From Pezicula radicicola (lineage: Eukaryota > Ascomycota > Leotiomycetes > Helotiales > Dermateaceae): DNA of 64,000 nt. The stretch lies in assembly GCA_003008705.1 (NCBI GenBank), contig PDUO01000003.1, positions 752,793-816,792 of the forward strand, given 5' to 3'. Made by a program: the position numbers and the translations under genes. Shown piece after piece: positions 34,584 to 46,274 of the stretch. Numbering within the stretch: the first letter of the stretch is position 1; each line of letters starts with the position of its first letter. The notes under the pieces are model-generated. The model was not told where the DNA came from. It worked only from the letters and a program-made list of their open reading frames with translations, and made no database searches.

Positions 34584-35784
34584 ATGAATCTCCTTCAAAT
34601 CTCTTCCGCTGTTGCAGCAATTACCTTTGCCTTCACTTGCAATGCCCAAACTCAATACACAGCTACTGCAGCGGCTTCAGTGGAAGCTGCGCGCGCGACC
34701 GCCCTAACACTGAGTCCTACTAGTTCAGTAAAGGGCAAAACTTTCGATCGCTTCGTGAATATCTTTCTCGAAAATACCGACTTTGATATGGCAGCCGCTG
34801 ACCGTTTGTCCCCCATCTTTCGACCTTGAAAACTCCGTTCCTAACATCAAGCAGCAAATCTCAACTGGTTGGCAACTCAAGGCATCACCCTCACGAATTA
34901 CCACGGTGTCACGCACCCCAGTCAGCCAAACTATATTGCGTCTGTGGGTGGCGCGACGCACTGGGTGATATGGGATCTATTCTCGCGCATATCCAGCAGT
35001 AAGAAGACAATTGTTGACTTATTGGAGGCTGGCGGCGTGAGTTGGAGCGAATACGAGGACGATATGCCTTACACCGGTTTCGAGGGCGACTATGTGAATC
35101 AAGTAAATGGCGCCAATGATTATGTGCGAAAGCATAAGTAAGTTGTCTCAGCCTTTAGCAATGAGAGCAAGGCTAATGCAGCTTGTACACAGTCCGTTGA
35201 TGAGCTATGATTCCATCACAGAAGATCCCAATAGGTTGGCTAAGATTAAGAACCTCACGATGTTTTACCAGGATTTGGAAGCCAATACTCTGCCGCAATG
35301 GATGTTTATCACTCCCAATATGAGTAGGTTTCTCAACACCACTAAATAAAAGACTTTCAAATGTTGACTAGATGTTTAGCAAACGACGGTCATGACACAT
35401 CAGTGACAACAGCCGGAACCTGGGTCAGAAGCTTTCTAGAGCCTCTTCTGTCCGATGAAAATTTCCTCTCAAATACCTTGGTTTTCTTAAGTACGTTTGC
35501 CTTTTCTCAGTTTACCTTAACCTCAAAAAAAGTCCCCTCATTGCGTTGTCTCATCTAGAACGATTCTATATACTAACTAAACATCAGCATTCGACGAGAC
35601 AGAGAACTACTTTTCCGACAACCGAGTCTTCTCCGTCCTGGTAGGCGATGCTGTCCCAGCAGAGTTACACGGCACCACGAATGATACCGAGTGCAATCAC
35701 TATAGTATTATGGCTACTGTAGAGAACAATTGGAATCTGGGGAACCTTGGGGAGGGGGATGAGGATGCTAATCCGTTCTTTTGA
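34584..35784 (+). CDS. Secreted acid phosphatase, phosphoesterase family
   Basis: Exons 34584-34803, 34855-35137, 35193-35323, 35380-35490 and 35588-35784 give 313 aa. The signal peptide is MNLLQISSAVAAITFAFTCNA. The domain matches fungal PhoA-type acid phosphatases of the phosphoesterase (PF04185) family: FDRFVNIFLENTDFDMA, NYHGVTHPSQPNYIAS, WSEYEDDMPYTG, the metal-site segment MTNDGHDTS, TLVFLTFDETENY and HYSIMATVENNWNLGNLG. It should release phosphate from extracellular esters. At exon 4 an earlier AG was passed over because only the later acceptor restores MTNDGHD. Length is slightly short for the family but complete. Confidence 0.88.
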
Positions 35785-36864
35785 GCTATATTTATTTGTT
35801 AGCCTTTGATACCCAAATTAAAATTATCATGATCGTATTATTCGGATCTTATGTTCAACATTAAATGATCTTGAGATGTATCTTTATCTCTTAATGCGTA
35901 AAAGTCCCATGTCGTTGTAGTACATAGAGCGGCAAGGCTAGTATGAATAAATGACTGTTGTAGAGTCCTAGAGTCCTAGAGTCCAATTTTATTAAATTAA
36001 GATAGAAGCGAACCAACTTACCCTGGCCGGTTTTCTTAGGCTAAAATGCAGTTGTATAAATGTTAGATAAGTCGTGTAAACTACTTTAGTCAAGTGACTC
36101 AAGTATCGAATCGCACGGAAGATATAAAGTGGTTTGGAGACGGAAAAGGCTACCCGTCTTCAATTGCAGCTTGAAAGGTACACTTAATACTATAGATCCA
36201 GAATAAACTTAGGAAATAGAGAGCTACTTATTATCTAACCGTTTTGGTTGTGATTCTTACTATGCGTTACATTTAGTACGAAAGTCCACGTCGCGAAGGC
36301 CTCTTTATTGGAGCTGAAGCGACCATGGTGATGAAAACGAAAACGAAGGTGTCAAACCAATCCCATGCGGTTAAATGCAAGCGCACTAACCTTTTTAAAA
36401 CCACCCATGCGAGGGGGAAACCCATGCGATTAACCCCCTGAACCCCACCAAAATCGGAGAAGCGAGGGGTATCAATCACAAGTTGCATCGGTTCTTGAGC
36501 TTATATGCCCCTATTTTAGAGACCTATAACACAGACATCCTCCCCCGACGATCTACAGAATAGAGGACAGCGTGGGAAATCACTCCACGTGATAGTAAAA
36601 TACAGCCTCACGACGTACATGCCACCTTGTTAACTAGATAGAATCCATAGGCCGTACCCAGACTTCCACAAAGCTCTAAGACTTCGACCCGCCTCTTCCC
36701 GGCTCTAAATGCGCCAGCGCTAAGAATACAGGCTGAATTCACTACCTACCCGGGACTCTACACGGGCTCTAGCCTCAACGTACGACGCCATCGAGACGTT
36801 GTGTGATCAGTTTCCTACATTGGATGTTATGTTATTAAGGGTTTAAAGCCTGAAAATTTACAGT
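35785..36864. other. Intergenic
   Basis: No supported gene. A weak 18-bp-repeat match lies at about 36075-36105. The word CCCATGCG occurs three times between 36360 and 36430 within a small motifless open frame. Confidence 0.4.
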
Positions 36865-38486
36865 ATGGCCTCCCCAAGGAGCCCAAATGTTCGTTCAAGC
36901 ATCGACGAGAAGTTTGCGGGGCCAGAAGAATCCATCGACCTTGAAGCTATGATCCGACCAGATCATGGCATTACACCTACAACTACTACCTTCAACACTC
37001 ATTCGTGCTTATTACTCAGACGATTAGAGGAGTCGCCAATAATACAGAAATTTCTTTGCTATCCCTCGCCGGGTTCCCTGAAAATAAAGTCAACATCATG
37101 GTTAGACGGAGTTCGAGGAGTAGCCGCTCTTGCGGTTTATATCTTCCATGCGATGGGTTGTTGGGCATCCACTGTCGCGGCGTGGCATTCAGACGAAAAC
37201 CAAAACAGTTTCCTTCAACTGCCCCTCATACGAACAATTTTTGTCTCTGGAGGAACGGCGGTATCACTTTTCTTCGCTATCTCCGGCTATGTACTCACAC
37301 ACAAGTCCCTTCGTTGGATGAGAAGCGGCTCCAAGCATCTAGTATACCCGGCTGTCACATCCTCTATGTTCCGTCGCGGCTTTAGATTATATCTCCCACC
37401 GATCCTCCTGACTTTCTGCGAAATGGTAGCAACACGCTTTGGCTACCTACCACCCTTAAATTTCTCCTTCGTTCCTGAAGCCAGCTTTTCAGCTCAGTTT
37501 GTGGATTGGTTCACAGAGATTAATCATCTTGTGAATCCATTCTATAACTCTGTGCGTTCACTACAGGGATTTGTTACTCATCCCAAATATGATGCCGTGG
37601 TGTGGACTATCCCGCTAGAATTCTATGGCTCGTTTGTGTGTTACGCCTTGTTGTTTATGCTGGCACGAGTTCCGAGCAATAAAGTGAGAATGGGATTGGT
37701 TGCTGTATTTGCTGCGTTTTGTATGGCCATGGGCAGTTGGAACATCTTTTGCTTTTCGGCTGGCATGTTGATCGCGGATTTTAACCTAAGTCAAGATGAG
37801 GAGAACACTATTTCGTTATCCACACCATCGAGGCATGGAAAGATATGGACTGCTATATTCGCGATAGCGTTTTATGTTGCAGGTTTTCCAACTCTTGTAG
37901 TTGAGGAAGCAAAACTCAAGCCTATGGTAAGTCACAAGTGTTGAGAGCAAAACTACCCTTTCCAGGCTTAATTACTCACCCATCCTACTCCAAGTTTGAG
38001 TAACTCCCAAAGCATCTAAAAAAAGTAAGCTAACTTAGAACCATCGACTTAAAGCCTGGGTTTGAGACCCTCCGATCACTCATCCCAATGACCCTAAACA
38101 TGGAAGACCACTCCCGCTTCCTCTGGTCTCTTTCTGGAGTCTCATTACTCCTCTCGATCTCGCAACTACCCCGACTCAAAACCCTCTTCGAGACCAATTT
38201 CTGCCAATACCTGGGCAAGATTTCTTTCTCACTTTACTTAGTACACGAATTCTGCCTCGTGCTCTTCGGATTGAGTTTCCAGGGAGTCATAATGCGATTC
38301 GCTGGTGTGGAACAGCGGGCTAATACTCTTTTATATTGGCTGGTTTGTGGGATTTGGTACTTCATTTTTACGGTGTTGGTTTTTGCTATTGCGGCGCAGG
38401 TTGAGAAGTGGGTTGATGTTCCTAGTGTTAAGTTTGCTAGGTGGTTAGAGGGGAAGTGTTTGAAGAGTTATAGAAGTCTTCATTAA
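36865..38486 (+). CDS. Acyltransferase-3 family membrane protein
   Basis: Exons 36865-37926 and 38055-38486 give 497 aa. Multi-span O-acyltransferase of the acyltransferase-3 (PF01757) family. After a cytosolic N-terminus come STSWLDGVRGVAALAVYIFHA (family start motif with catalytic-type His), VSLFFAISGYVLTHK, FRRGFRLYLPPI, VVWTIPLEFYGSF, and in exon 2 CQYLGKISFSLYLVHE. Such proteins acetylate or acylate sugars, peptides or metabolites at membranes. The intron (128 nt) contains 18-bp-repeat units at about 37965-38012. It is the nearest left neighbour of the RiPP-type genes and could be a tailoring enzyme, but that is only an inference from position. Confidence 0.85.
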
Positions 38487-39088
38487 AGAGCGAAGTATAA
38501 GAATTGATTCATATATCCTAAAAGTCATCTTAGTGGTATACTAGCCACATATTTCTATTATCTCTGCTGTTACAGTTTCCACTTCCGATGTCTCCTCTTT
38601 GAGACTTTCGAACCTCAATGTCTCAGTAAAACTTAGGGCCAACCTTTTCATGAAATACAATACTTACAATGCTTTGTCTTATTACATGTACTTCAACATG
38701 CTTTCAATTCAAATATACCACCAAATGGCACATGCCTAAGAGTTTTACAAATGGTTTAACATATATATTCTGGGCAAGATCTAGGCACTTCACTTTGATT
38801 GGTGTAACCTACCTTATTTGAGTTAGTTGATCTAATTTGGGCAAACCACTCAACTTACCTAGCCTCTATAGGTACTGGAAGTTATGTCAATTCACCACGT
38901 ATTGTATCTAAGTGAAGTAAAACTATTCTAAAAGCTATTGAGAGTGGTTTAGAGCCATAGCCAGTGTTTACTTTCAGAACATGAGAACTAATTGGATCTT
39001 TACAGGCAAGTGACCATGGTAAGTATAGTTTAATCTTTAATATTTCGCGCGCAATCCAACTACAAATCCCAGCCAAAAATCGAGGCCC
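38487..39088. other. Intergenic between convergent genes
   Basis: AT-rich 3' region. Weak 18-bp-repeat copies lie at about 38810-38870. Nothing else. Confidence 0.45.
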
Positions 39089-41046
39089 CTACTTTCTCAT
39101 TGTAAGATGAACATTCAAGCTCTTCAGTGATACTGCTGCAACCCACTCAAGGCGAGGCGGCAACGTAGCTTCACCAGTGTACCCTTCTTGTAATGGTAAT
39201 CTAACATGAAAAGTTTTGATGAACTGTGACAGAGAAATATATAGTTCTAGATAAGCAAAGCTAAGATACGTACAATCAGTCAGAGCTGTGTACCCTACAG
39301 ACACCCCAGGAAGACTTACTGTGCGCCAATGCAAGTATTTGGACCCTTCGAAAACGGAATATAGTACTCATCACGCAGATTACTGGACTCATATAACCAG
39401 CGATTTGGACGGTAGGTGTGTGGAGAAGGAAAGGCATCCTTGTCATGGAGATACCAGATTGGTGAACTGCTGAGGATTGTCTACATACTAAAATAAGCAG
39501 GGAGCAACACAAGTAGGATTTCTAAAACACATCGGGAACTTACGCCTTCGGGGATATACTTTCCAGCCAATGTAGCCCCTCCAGGTGGAGCTACCCGCGG
39601 TAACATAGCTGCAGCGGCACCAGTCCATCTAATTCCCTCCTTAACAGCAGCCCTCAGTCTCGGTAGAGCCTCCAAACTCGTCATATCCTCCGGCCACCCA
39701 GCAACAGCAAGGTCCTCATACAATTCGCATTGATACTTCTGGTCATGTGCAAGCCCCCATATTATATGTGCAAGAGTTGCAGATGTTGTGTCTGTACCAG
39801 GTCCTAACATCTCTTTTGCTTCCGAAAGAGCACATTCGGCTGGTAAACCTGAGCGTATCATGGTTTCGATGAAGTATGGATAGGTGTTATATGCTCTTTT
39901 GCCGTACATGATTTCTACGAGTTGAGTACTTGACCACTAAATCGTCATCAGTGGAAGTGCGAAAGTTCAGGAAGGAGAAAATACCTCGTCGAAACTCTCC
40001 ATGATGATGTCTGTTTGCTTCCTCCACCCTGTTAGGTCGTACAATTTGGTTTTGAAGGAAATCCAGAGAGAGATTAAACACGGCAAATTAGAGTGCTATA
40101 CAAAATCATCAGCAAAGAATCTCTTTGACAACTTCTAATAACGTTACCAAGGCAATCCATTGTGACAATCGATCATTTTCCGCTACCATGTCAAGGTTTC
40201 TACCCTGTTCCCATTCAGAAATACCTCCAATCTCGGCCCCAAATCCAAAACATGCTACGCAAATCAGTCTCGTCTTTTAAATATAACCCATATCATACAT
40301 ACAAATTATATCAGACTCAAGTGCTCTACAAGCAGGTACCAAATCAACAGCAAAACCACGATTCTTAACAGCGTTTAAAAACCTCGTGGTTTGCTGTAAC
40401 ATCATTCCCTCCAACAGAGGCATTTTACTCCTATTGAAAATCTGTCCCATAAGTCGACGTCGTTGAGCATGTTCTACAGCGTTCCTAATCAAAGCATATT
40501 AGTATACAAGCCGAAAAAGATTTTTTAGGTCACGAACGTAATAGAAAATAAACCAGGGTGCGAATCTTGAACAAATTGTCCGTAGACTCTTGGATCCTTG
40601 TCCCATTTACTTCCGGGTGCATTAATGGTTTTGTAGATGTCTAGTGAATAATATGAAAGCTCATTTGGTCCTATCCTTATGAGTGGTCCTGTTTAGTTAG
40701 TACGAGCATAATTACTTGTTAATGGCTTTTGTTCTCTTTATGAGTAGCTATGATAGGGATATTTACCCAATTGTTCATGAAGTTTCGGCAATACTATTGT
40801 TATTTTACCTCGGTGTTCTTGAATGAACGCCCAGATTAGACGTGATATTGGTGCTAATACTCCAGCATTAGGTATCTGAGATAGCGGAGTTAGGAAGTAG
40901 ATGGTTGTAAACTGCAGAGAAAACAATTTTGTTAATATAATGATAACATAATGTTGTTACGTGGGGGTTACACATACTTGCCATAAGACAGCAATTGCAA
41001 AACCTGTCACCGAGAGGACCAAGACTACGAATTGTGCATCGGCCAT
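39089..41046 (-). CDS. Cytochrome P450, RiPP-locus
   Basis: Exons 41046-40978, 40911-40767, 40688-40538, 40484-40303, 40254-40148, 40095-39985, 39936-39544, 39480-39320 and 39260-39089 give 496 aa. A short N-terminal anchor (VLVLSVTGFAIAVLWQ) is followed by PLIRIGPNELSYYS, the I-helix EMLGPGTDTTSATLAHIIWG, KEGIRW (ExxR), a PERF-like YRPNRWL and the heme loop FSKGPNTCIGAH. All key P450 residues are present. It is not close to the two CYP504-like genes. The intron at 40485-40537 starts GTTCGT, a rare donor, but the frame requires it. It lies 2.2 kb from the first UstYa-family gene and heads away from it. I infer a tailoring role on the peptide. Confidence 0.87.
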
Positions 41047-43220
41047 TGCTAGACCTCTGACGTTGTTCTTTAGGACGAGAATAAAAAGAACGCAAATTTA
41101 GGAATAGCAGTAAATATCACTATTGAATGATTAGACTGCTGATGACTGTTTATAGTTTTTTCTTCAAAGTATTGCTGCGGGGATGCCCGCTGTCTCCACC
41201 ATGGAGCCTATCTATATGACTGCTGCTGCAAGCCTCCCCGCCTTAAATGACATCTTAAAACTTACGCTAGGTCTTAGCCAAGCCATAGAGACTGCAATAC
41301 TCCGATTTTCACTGTCTAAATGCATCACCAACAATTTCTGTTTCTAGCATTTAGAGTTGGCTACCCCTAACTAACCCTTCATTACCAAAATCTTCTATAT
41401 CCAAGTTTAGACAAAACCCCATCCCTATTCGAGTTCCCGGGGCCTCAGAGAAAATTTTCAAGTATTGTCATACAATTAGTCCAGAGACGCCATTATATGG
41501 GGCGCTGATGTGATTTTCGCTTAGCCTAATACGTGATCAAATGGGGGAATGGCTAAGCGATATAATAAAGTCGAAGATTATCTATCTTTTATACCAAGTG
41601 ATATATCTAATAAAAATAAGGCGTTGGATTGGGAGGTTACGCTAATATACACGCTACAACGACGTGGAAAGAGATGTTGAATATAATGGCATCATGTGAC
41701 TTAATGCCAAGTCCCTTTCGGAATTAGAAAGCACAATTAAACCACAAACGTAACCTAATCAAAAAAAATTTGTCATATATACTATGAGCTTACAGTAACA
41801 ATGAAGAAAGGAAAACGCCAGGCATCACCGGGGCTCTAGCACGTGTCATCGCTTAACATGAGGTGTGTTCCGACGGTTTGACCAATTTAATTAATTAATC
41901 AATTCTATTAGTCGAATTAACTAATTTGACGACAATACGCGAAATTGCTAGGAATTGACTAAACCTACGTTGGATTGCTCAAATCGTTATATTAACGAAA
42001 TCGATAAAGATATTTTCCACCCATTTAACTAATTCAATTCAGCTTAATTATCTTTATTAGTATTTTTGATAGGTAGGTTAGGCCTAAAAAAGCTACGATC
42101 TATACCCGACCTATGAACTAATACTATCTAAATTGGTTTCTGGACCGAAATCTCAAAAGCAACTAAGTGGTAAAATAATTAGTAGATTAAGGATATACGT
42201 AAAAACACGGGATTTAAAGTGCTAAAGGCAAGTAGTAAAATAATAGGTAAAAATAAGGGCATACTTTCGTATACAAAAACACAGGAAGCAATTCGGAGGC
42301 TTTATTCCCGACTAGATATCGTCTTCTAGCTCGGAAAACTAATTAAGAATAAGAAGATCAATAAGACGATCGATAAGATAATTAATTAATCTAAGAGTCA
42401 AGTCAATTAGTGATAAGAGATCAATCAATTCAATAAATTAATAATAAAGCTACCGAATTAGTAAATCGTTGCCATTTCGCGTATTAATATCGAATTGACG
42501 AATTCGGTAGTCGAATATTGGTCAATTAGAGAGTTTGTAAAACCGTCGGAACAGGTCCCTCTTTTTAGACCCATCATATTAACAGCTGCTTTTTCAGAAT
42601 GCTAACTACACGTTTCAAGAATTTGTTAAGATATCTCCTACCTCTAGTTTATAATTTACATACTAAATTGCAAATCCCTTATTTAGCACAAATCTCTCAC
42701 TTAGTTTTACTACTTAAAAGGAAAATATCAATGTTTTACGGGGACCTAAAGAAATAGAGAAACTCATGTTATCTCAGAGTGGATACTGATGGCAGAACTA
42801 CTATAAATCTAGCCCTTGTTGTACCGGCAGATACATACATATTATTAACATATAATTAGTGGGCTTCGATCACATGATCTTGCACCGGATTGAAATGAGA
42901 CAGTGAAGGGATTTGACTGGAACCGGTGCCAAATGCGATATGCAACAAAATCTTGTCCAATAAGATAACTCACGTGCTATGCCAATGAATTCATGATTCC
43001 CTTGCTGAACATATTCAGCTCAAGCCAGTTCTGAATTTCAGCTTTGAGCGATCAACTAATTCTAGTTAAGACATTTCGTAGAACCCTCCTTCTACAGAGG
43101 AATAAAACTCCATTTTCGAGACTCCATCGTCCGACGCCACTTCCAATCAAGCTTCATACCTGAGCTCGTCTACACGACCGTCTCCTTAGCCAGCAAATTT
43201 CCAAAGAACCCATGCTCTAC
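41047..43220. other. Intergenic with a DNA-transposon relic
   Basis: No gene. It contains the 688-bp inverted-repeat element at 41866-42553 and one reverse copy of the TTTTGTTGCATATC word at 42937-42950. A short hairpin with TTCGCTTAGCC arms lies at about 41516-41565. Confidence 0.5.
41866..42553. mobile_element. 688-bp element with TGTTCCGACGGTTT inverted ends
   Basis: Left end TGTTCCGACGGTTT and right end its reverse complement. About 65 bp inward both sides also share AATACGCGAAAT in opposite orientation, giving roughly 80-bp imperfect terminal repeats. The interior is rich in AATTAATTAATC-type words and has no coding frame. This is a nonautonomous DNA transposon (MITE-like) or a decayed copy. 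No exact target duplication found. Confidence 0.65.
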
Positions 43221-44048
43221 TCATTTAGCCCAATTCAACCTAACACAAGTATAAAAACTAAAAACAACATCACTACTACTATTCATCCACTCAATACCAT
43301 GATCTTCCAAAACCTCCGAGCAATGGTCCGCATGCTCTACATTTAGTGTCTTAGTATCTAACCACTCCAACCTCCTCTCAACCGCCAGAGCCAATTTCCT
43401 CCACAAGAATAAACAATGTTGTCCGTGATATTGATGTGTATAGATATGCTTGTGTTTTGCTGCCCAGATATGGGCTTCGGGTATTATGGTATCGTTGGTG
43501 TAGTTATGTGAACTGTACCATGTTCGATCTGAGAAGGGTGTGTATTGTGAACTTAGGTCGGCTATGTAGCATGGTGCTGGCATCCAGCCGTATACCTATT
43601 TTGGAAGATTGGAGTTAGTTTACTTGTTCTCAAAATTCCAGGAATAAATTAGACCGTTAGACGTGATTTAGCTGTAGAGAATAAAATTGTCTAGTAAGTG
43701 AGTTCCACTTCCATTTTTTTTACTTACCATTGGTTCTATCACGCAGCCTCTGGCTATGGCTTCTTCGTTTGTTGAACCGCAGGTTAGAGTGTCGATTTCT
43801 GACGAGATCTGAGTCGTTGAATTATGGTGGAAGGGTCGCCACCAGAGGAGAAAGGTTCCAGCCGCAACAGTAGTTATGAGGGAGAGGAATATTAAACTTA
43901 GTTCCAATTGAGGTGATGTGATAATGCGTTTATGTTGTGTTGTTGTTTTGGAGGTTTCTTCAACATCGTCAACGAGCTGGTAATCGGCTGTTTTTGAGCC
44001 AAAGATGGTTGCTGTTCTTGCCCAGAGAGATTCACTTTTGGCCGCCAT
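43221..44048 (-). CDS. UstYa-family (DUF3328) oxidase A
   Basis: Exons 44048-43728 and 43595-43221 give 231 aa. UstYa-family proteins oxidise and cyclise ribosomal peptides in the fungal secretory pathway. Seen here: a cytosolic N-terminus, one membrane span at about 48-70, the family segment CGSTNEEAIARGC, W-x-P-A-P-C (about 111-116), and both HxxHC motifs, HGQHC (164-168) and HADHC (195-199). The frame has an in-frame extension above the ATG but no other ATG. The gene is transcribed leftward from the region shared with the precursor gene, consistent with co-regulation (inference). The HxxHC pairs make the family call firm. Confidence 0.88.
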
Positions 44049-44883
44049 CCTCTTCCTCCTTTGACAGTTTTTTACTCTGTCTGCCGAAATGATATGCCAC
44101 AAAATTATACACCATAAATGCCAAAACTCGCACCAAAATGTGGTGTTTTATGCTCCGGCAACAAAGTTAGTGCTCCTAGGAATGGGTAAAAACAAGCTCT
44201 TCAGAGCCCGGTATTTTTCTTCCGTCTGTTTGTCTCCACTTCTGCTACTTGGTGGATCATTTTAATGTTCAAAGACCCAGTGGACGGCTTCAAGGATCCA
44301 GGGCGTTGAACACAGCAGAACTGCTGCAGCCTTCAGAACCGATGCCTCCCTGATTAGGAAGCTCACACGAAGTGAAATGTCTTGGCTACATACAATACCA
44401 AAGTTCAACTTGATTTGCTTATAGGATGACGCGGATGTAAGCTTTGATGTGATGCTAGTGCGGCTGTGAGGCGTAGCTGCATTGAGCGGCACAGGTCGAA
44501 CTTGGATACAAGTTCAGTCGCTTAATTTTCTACACATCTTTCGTAGACGGTCATATATCGGCTAACCTACTAACAGTAAATAGTAATCCGATACATCATT
44601 GACCTGCCCTTTTCCCACTAGCTTATTGAGTGGACTGTCATATTTAGCGGAAAATAAAGGCGATTCTCAATTGCCAAGACATTAAACATCATTTACCTCC
44701 CTTAGTCGTGATGCCATCTGACCAATCTATAGAAACACAAACGCGCAAAACGGCTCCGTGCATGCCAAGCCATCTTCTATATCGTCCTATGGGTGTGTTG
44801 AGCTTATAGCATGTCACTTTCCTATTTTGTTCTAGGGATCTTATACTTGAGCGAGTTCTGACTGGCGTACAGGAAAGCCGTTG

Positions 44884-44915
<32 letters not shown>

Positions 44916-45063
44916 ATATGAATGCCAATACAACCCATTGGTATTCGATATCACTAGTCACAAATCAAAGAGTCTCCCTCAAGTCTTCCAAAGTTATTAC
45001 TCCCACTTCCCTCCACCAACTCGATATCTCTCCTAGCATCAAGAACTACAGCCACTATCGAAA
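44049..45063. promoter_or_regulatory. Divergent intergenic region, UstYa A / precursor
   Basis: About 1 kb between two divergent genes. It holds ten tandem TAC triplets (44884-44913), and right after them a CCAAT (44925-44929) and an inverted ATTGG (44937-44941) about 130 bp before the precursor ATG. A CT-rich, then CA-rich leader precedes ATG 45064. The small open frames inside have no support. Confidence 0.4.
44884..44913 (+). repeat. (TAC)10 microsatellite
   Basis: Ten perfect TAC triplets about 150 bp upstream of the precursor gene start. Confidence 0.9.
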
Positions 45064-45375
45064 ATGAAGTTCACACTCACCTTCGTGGCCGCCAGTCTCC
45101 TGACAACCATCATTGCAGCCCCAGTAACAAATGGTTCGATCCCACCTCTTGGAATTTTTTCACAAAACAACTAATATAAAACTATAGCAAATATAGCCAT
45201 CCGGCAGCGCGAGGCTCAACCTGAGAAGGCTGACGATTATGCTGAGTACACTGTGGAAGGAAAGCGTGAGGCTGAACCAGAGAAGGCTTATGATTATGCT
45301 GAGTACAGTGTGGAAGGCAAGCGTGAGGCTCAACCAGAAAAGGCTCTTGATCTTGACTACGCAGTTGGTCTATAG
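45064..45375 (+). CDS. Dikaritin-type RiPP precursor peptide
   Basis: Exons 45064-45133 and 45188-45375 (intron 54 nt) give 85 aa. Residues 1-19 form a signal peptide (MKFTLTFVAASLLTTIIAA). After RQR at 29-31 come three tandem repeats: 32-50, 51-69 and a shorter last one, 70-85. Each starts EA(Q/E)PEKA. The first two hold Tyr-rich cores (YAEYTVEG and YAEYSVEG) and end in Lys-Arg; the last ends YAVGL and stop. KR followed by EA/xP dipeptides is the pattern of Kex2 cleavage plus dipeptidyl-aminopeptidase trimming. A signal peptide, repeated Tyr cores and KR sites between two UstYa-family genes define the dikaritin class. The intron donor is GTTCGA. A second acceptor 9 nt downstream would also keep frame. 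The product is unknown. Confidence 0.85.
45211..45375 (+). repeat. Three in-frame 57-bp coding repeats
   Basis: Units 45211-45267, 45268-45324 and 45325-45375 (last truncated by the stop codon) encode the precursor repeats. The DNA is nearly identical outside the core codons. Substitutions fall at core position Thr/Ser, in the linker (Gln/Glu) and in the last core. Confidence 0.9.
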
Positions 45376-46274
45376 CTATTTGAGTTCTAGACGTTAAGAT
45401 ACCTCGGAGTTGATAAAAATCAACGAACGGTATTTGTTGAAGTGAGATATTGATGGATCTAAGATGGGCTGGTAGAGATTTTTGAGATGTTCAAGGACTT
45501 TTTGCAGGGCTTAGTAGATTATGTGGAGTGTAGTTTAAAATGGCAATTGGCAAAGGTTGGATTCTAACAATAACCTCAATTATCACTACTTTGGATGTTA
45601 CTTTTTGTTTCGTGACCTCCAACTGTGCTCTGGATTGTATCTAGAACCTCGGGAAATTGATGGGGCATTTTAAGCAGATGTTACTTTTTGGGTAACAACG
45701 TTTCTGTCGCTTGGTAACGGGTCCGTCACGATACGAGGAGAGGATCGGAGTGTATGACGTCTTACAATGCTTATCATTCGTACTAGATCAAGGCTGCATA
45801 AGGTGCAGAATCATGTATCTCAGGTGACATGATCTACAAGATTAAGCCTGTTGGAGAAGGAGAGTTAAGATAATGTACAATTTTTCATCCCCTCCTTCAG
45901 CTGCTCCGGCGCTCCATCGAAAGGCTCGATCTCCAAAGACCGAGCATTAGGTCTTCCGATAGGTAAATTCGTACGATAATTCCATTAGGAAGGTGTGTTT
46001 GTATGAGGCAAGTAACAGTAAAAAGCGTTCTGTCAGCGCCGCAATGGTGCATATGCATGAGTGGACGTTGCCTTGTCAGATACCAATACGGCAATTGGGC
46101 TCTACTCCCCAAAATCTATACGAGGGCGGATTGATACACAGTGATCGCGACAATTGAAATTGATTTTGCATCTTACAGTCGCCTTTGGTGGTTACCTTCT
46201 GACACCCAATTTTGTGTGTGCTTCTATTCTTTCCTTTCCAACAGCTACTTTCATGTGAGTTTTGTCCTCCTATC
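45376..46274. other. Intergenic, precursor 3' region and UstYa B promoter
   Basis: No gene supported. Motifless short open frames only. Confidence 0.5.

Noticed and set aside
45134..45187. Alternative donor GTAACA in the precursor gene
   Set aside because: Splicing from it gives an immediate stop or loses the repeat frame with either acceptor.
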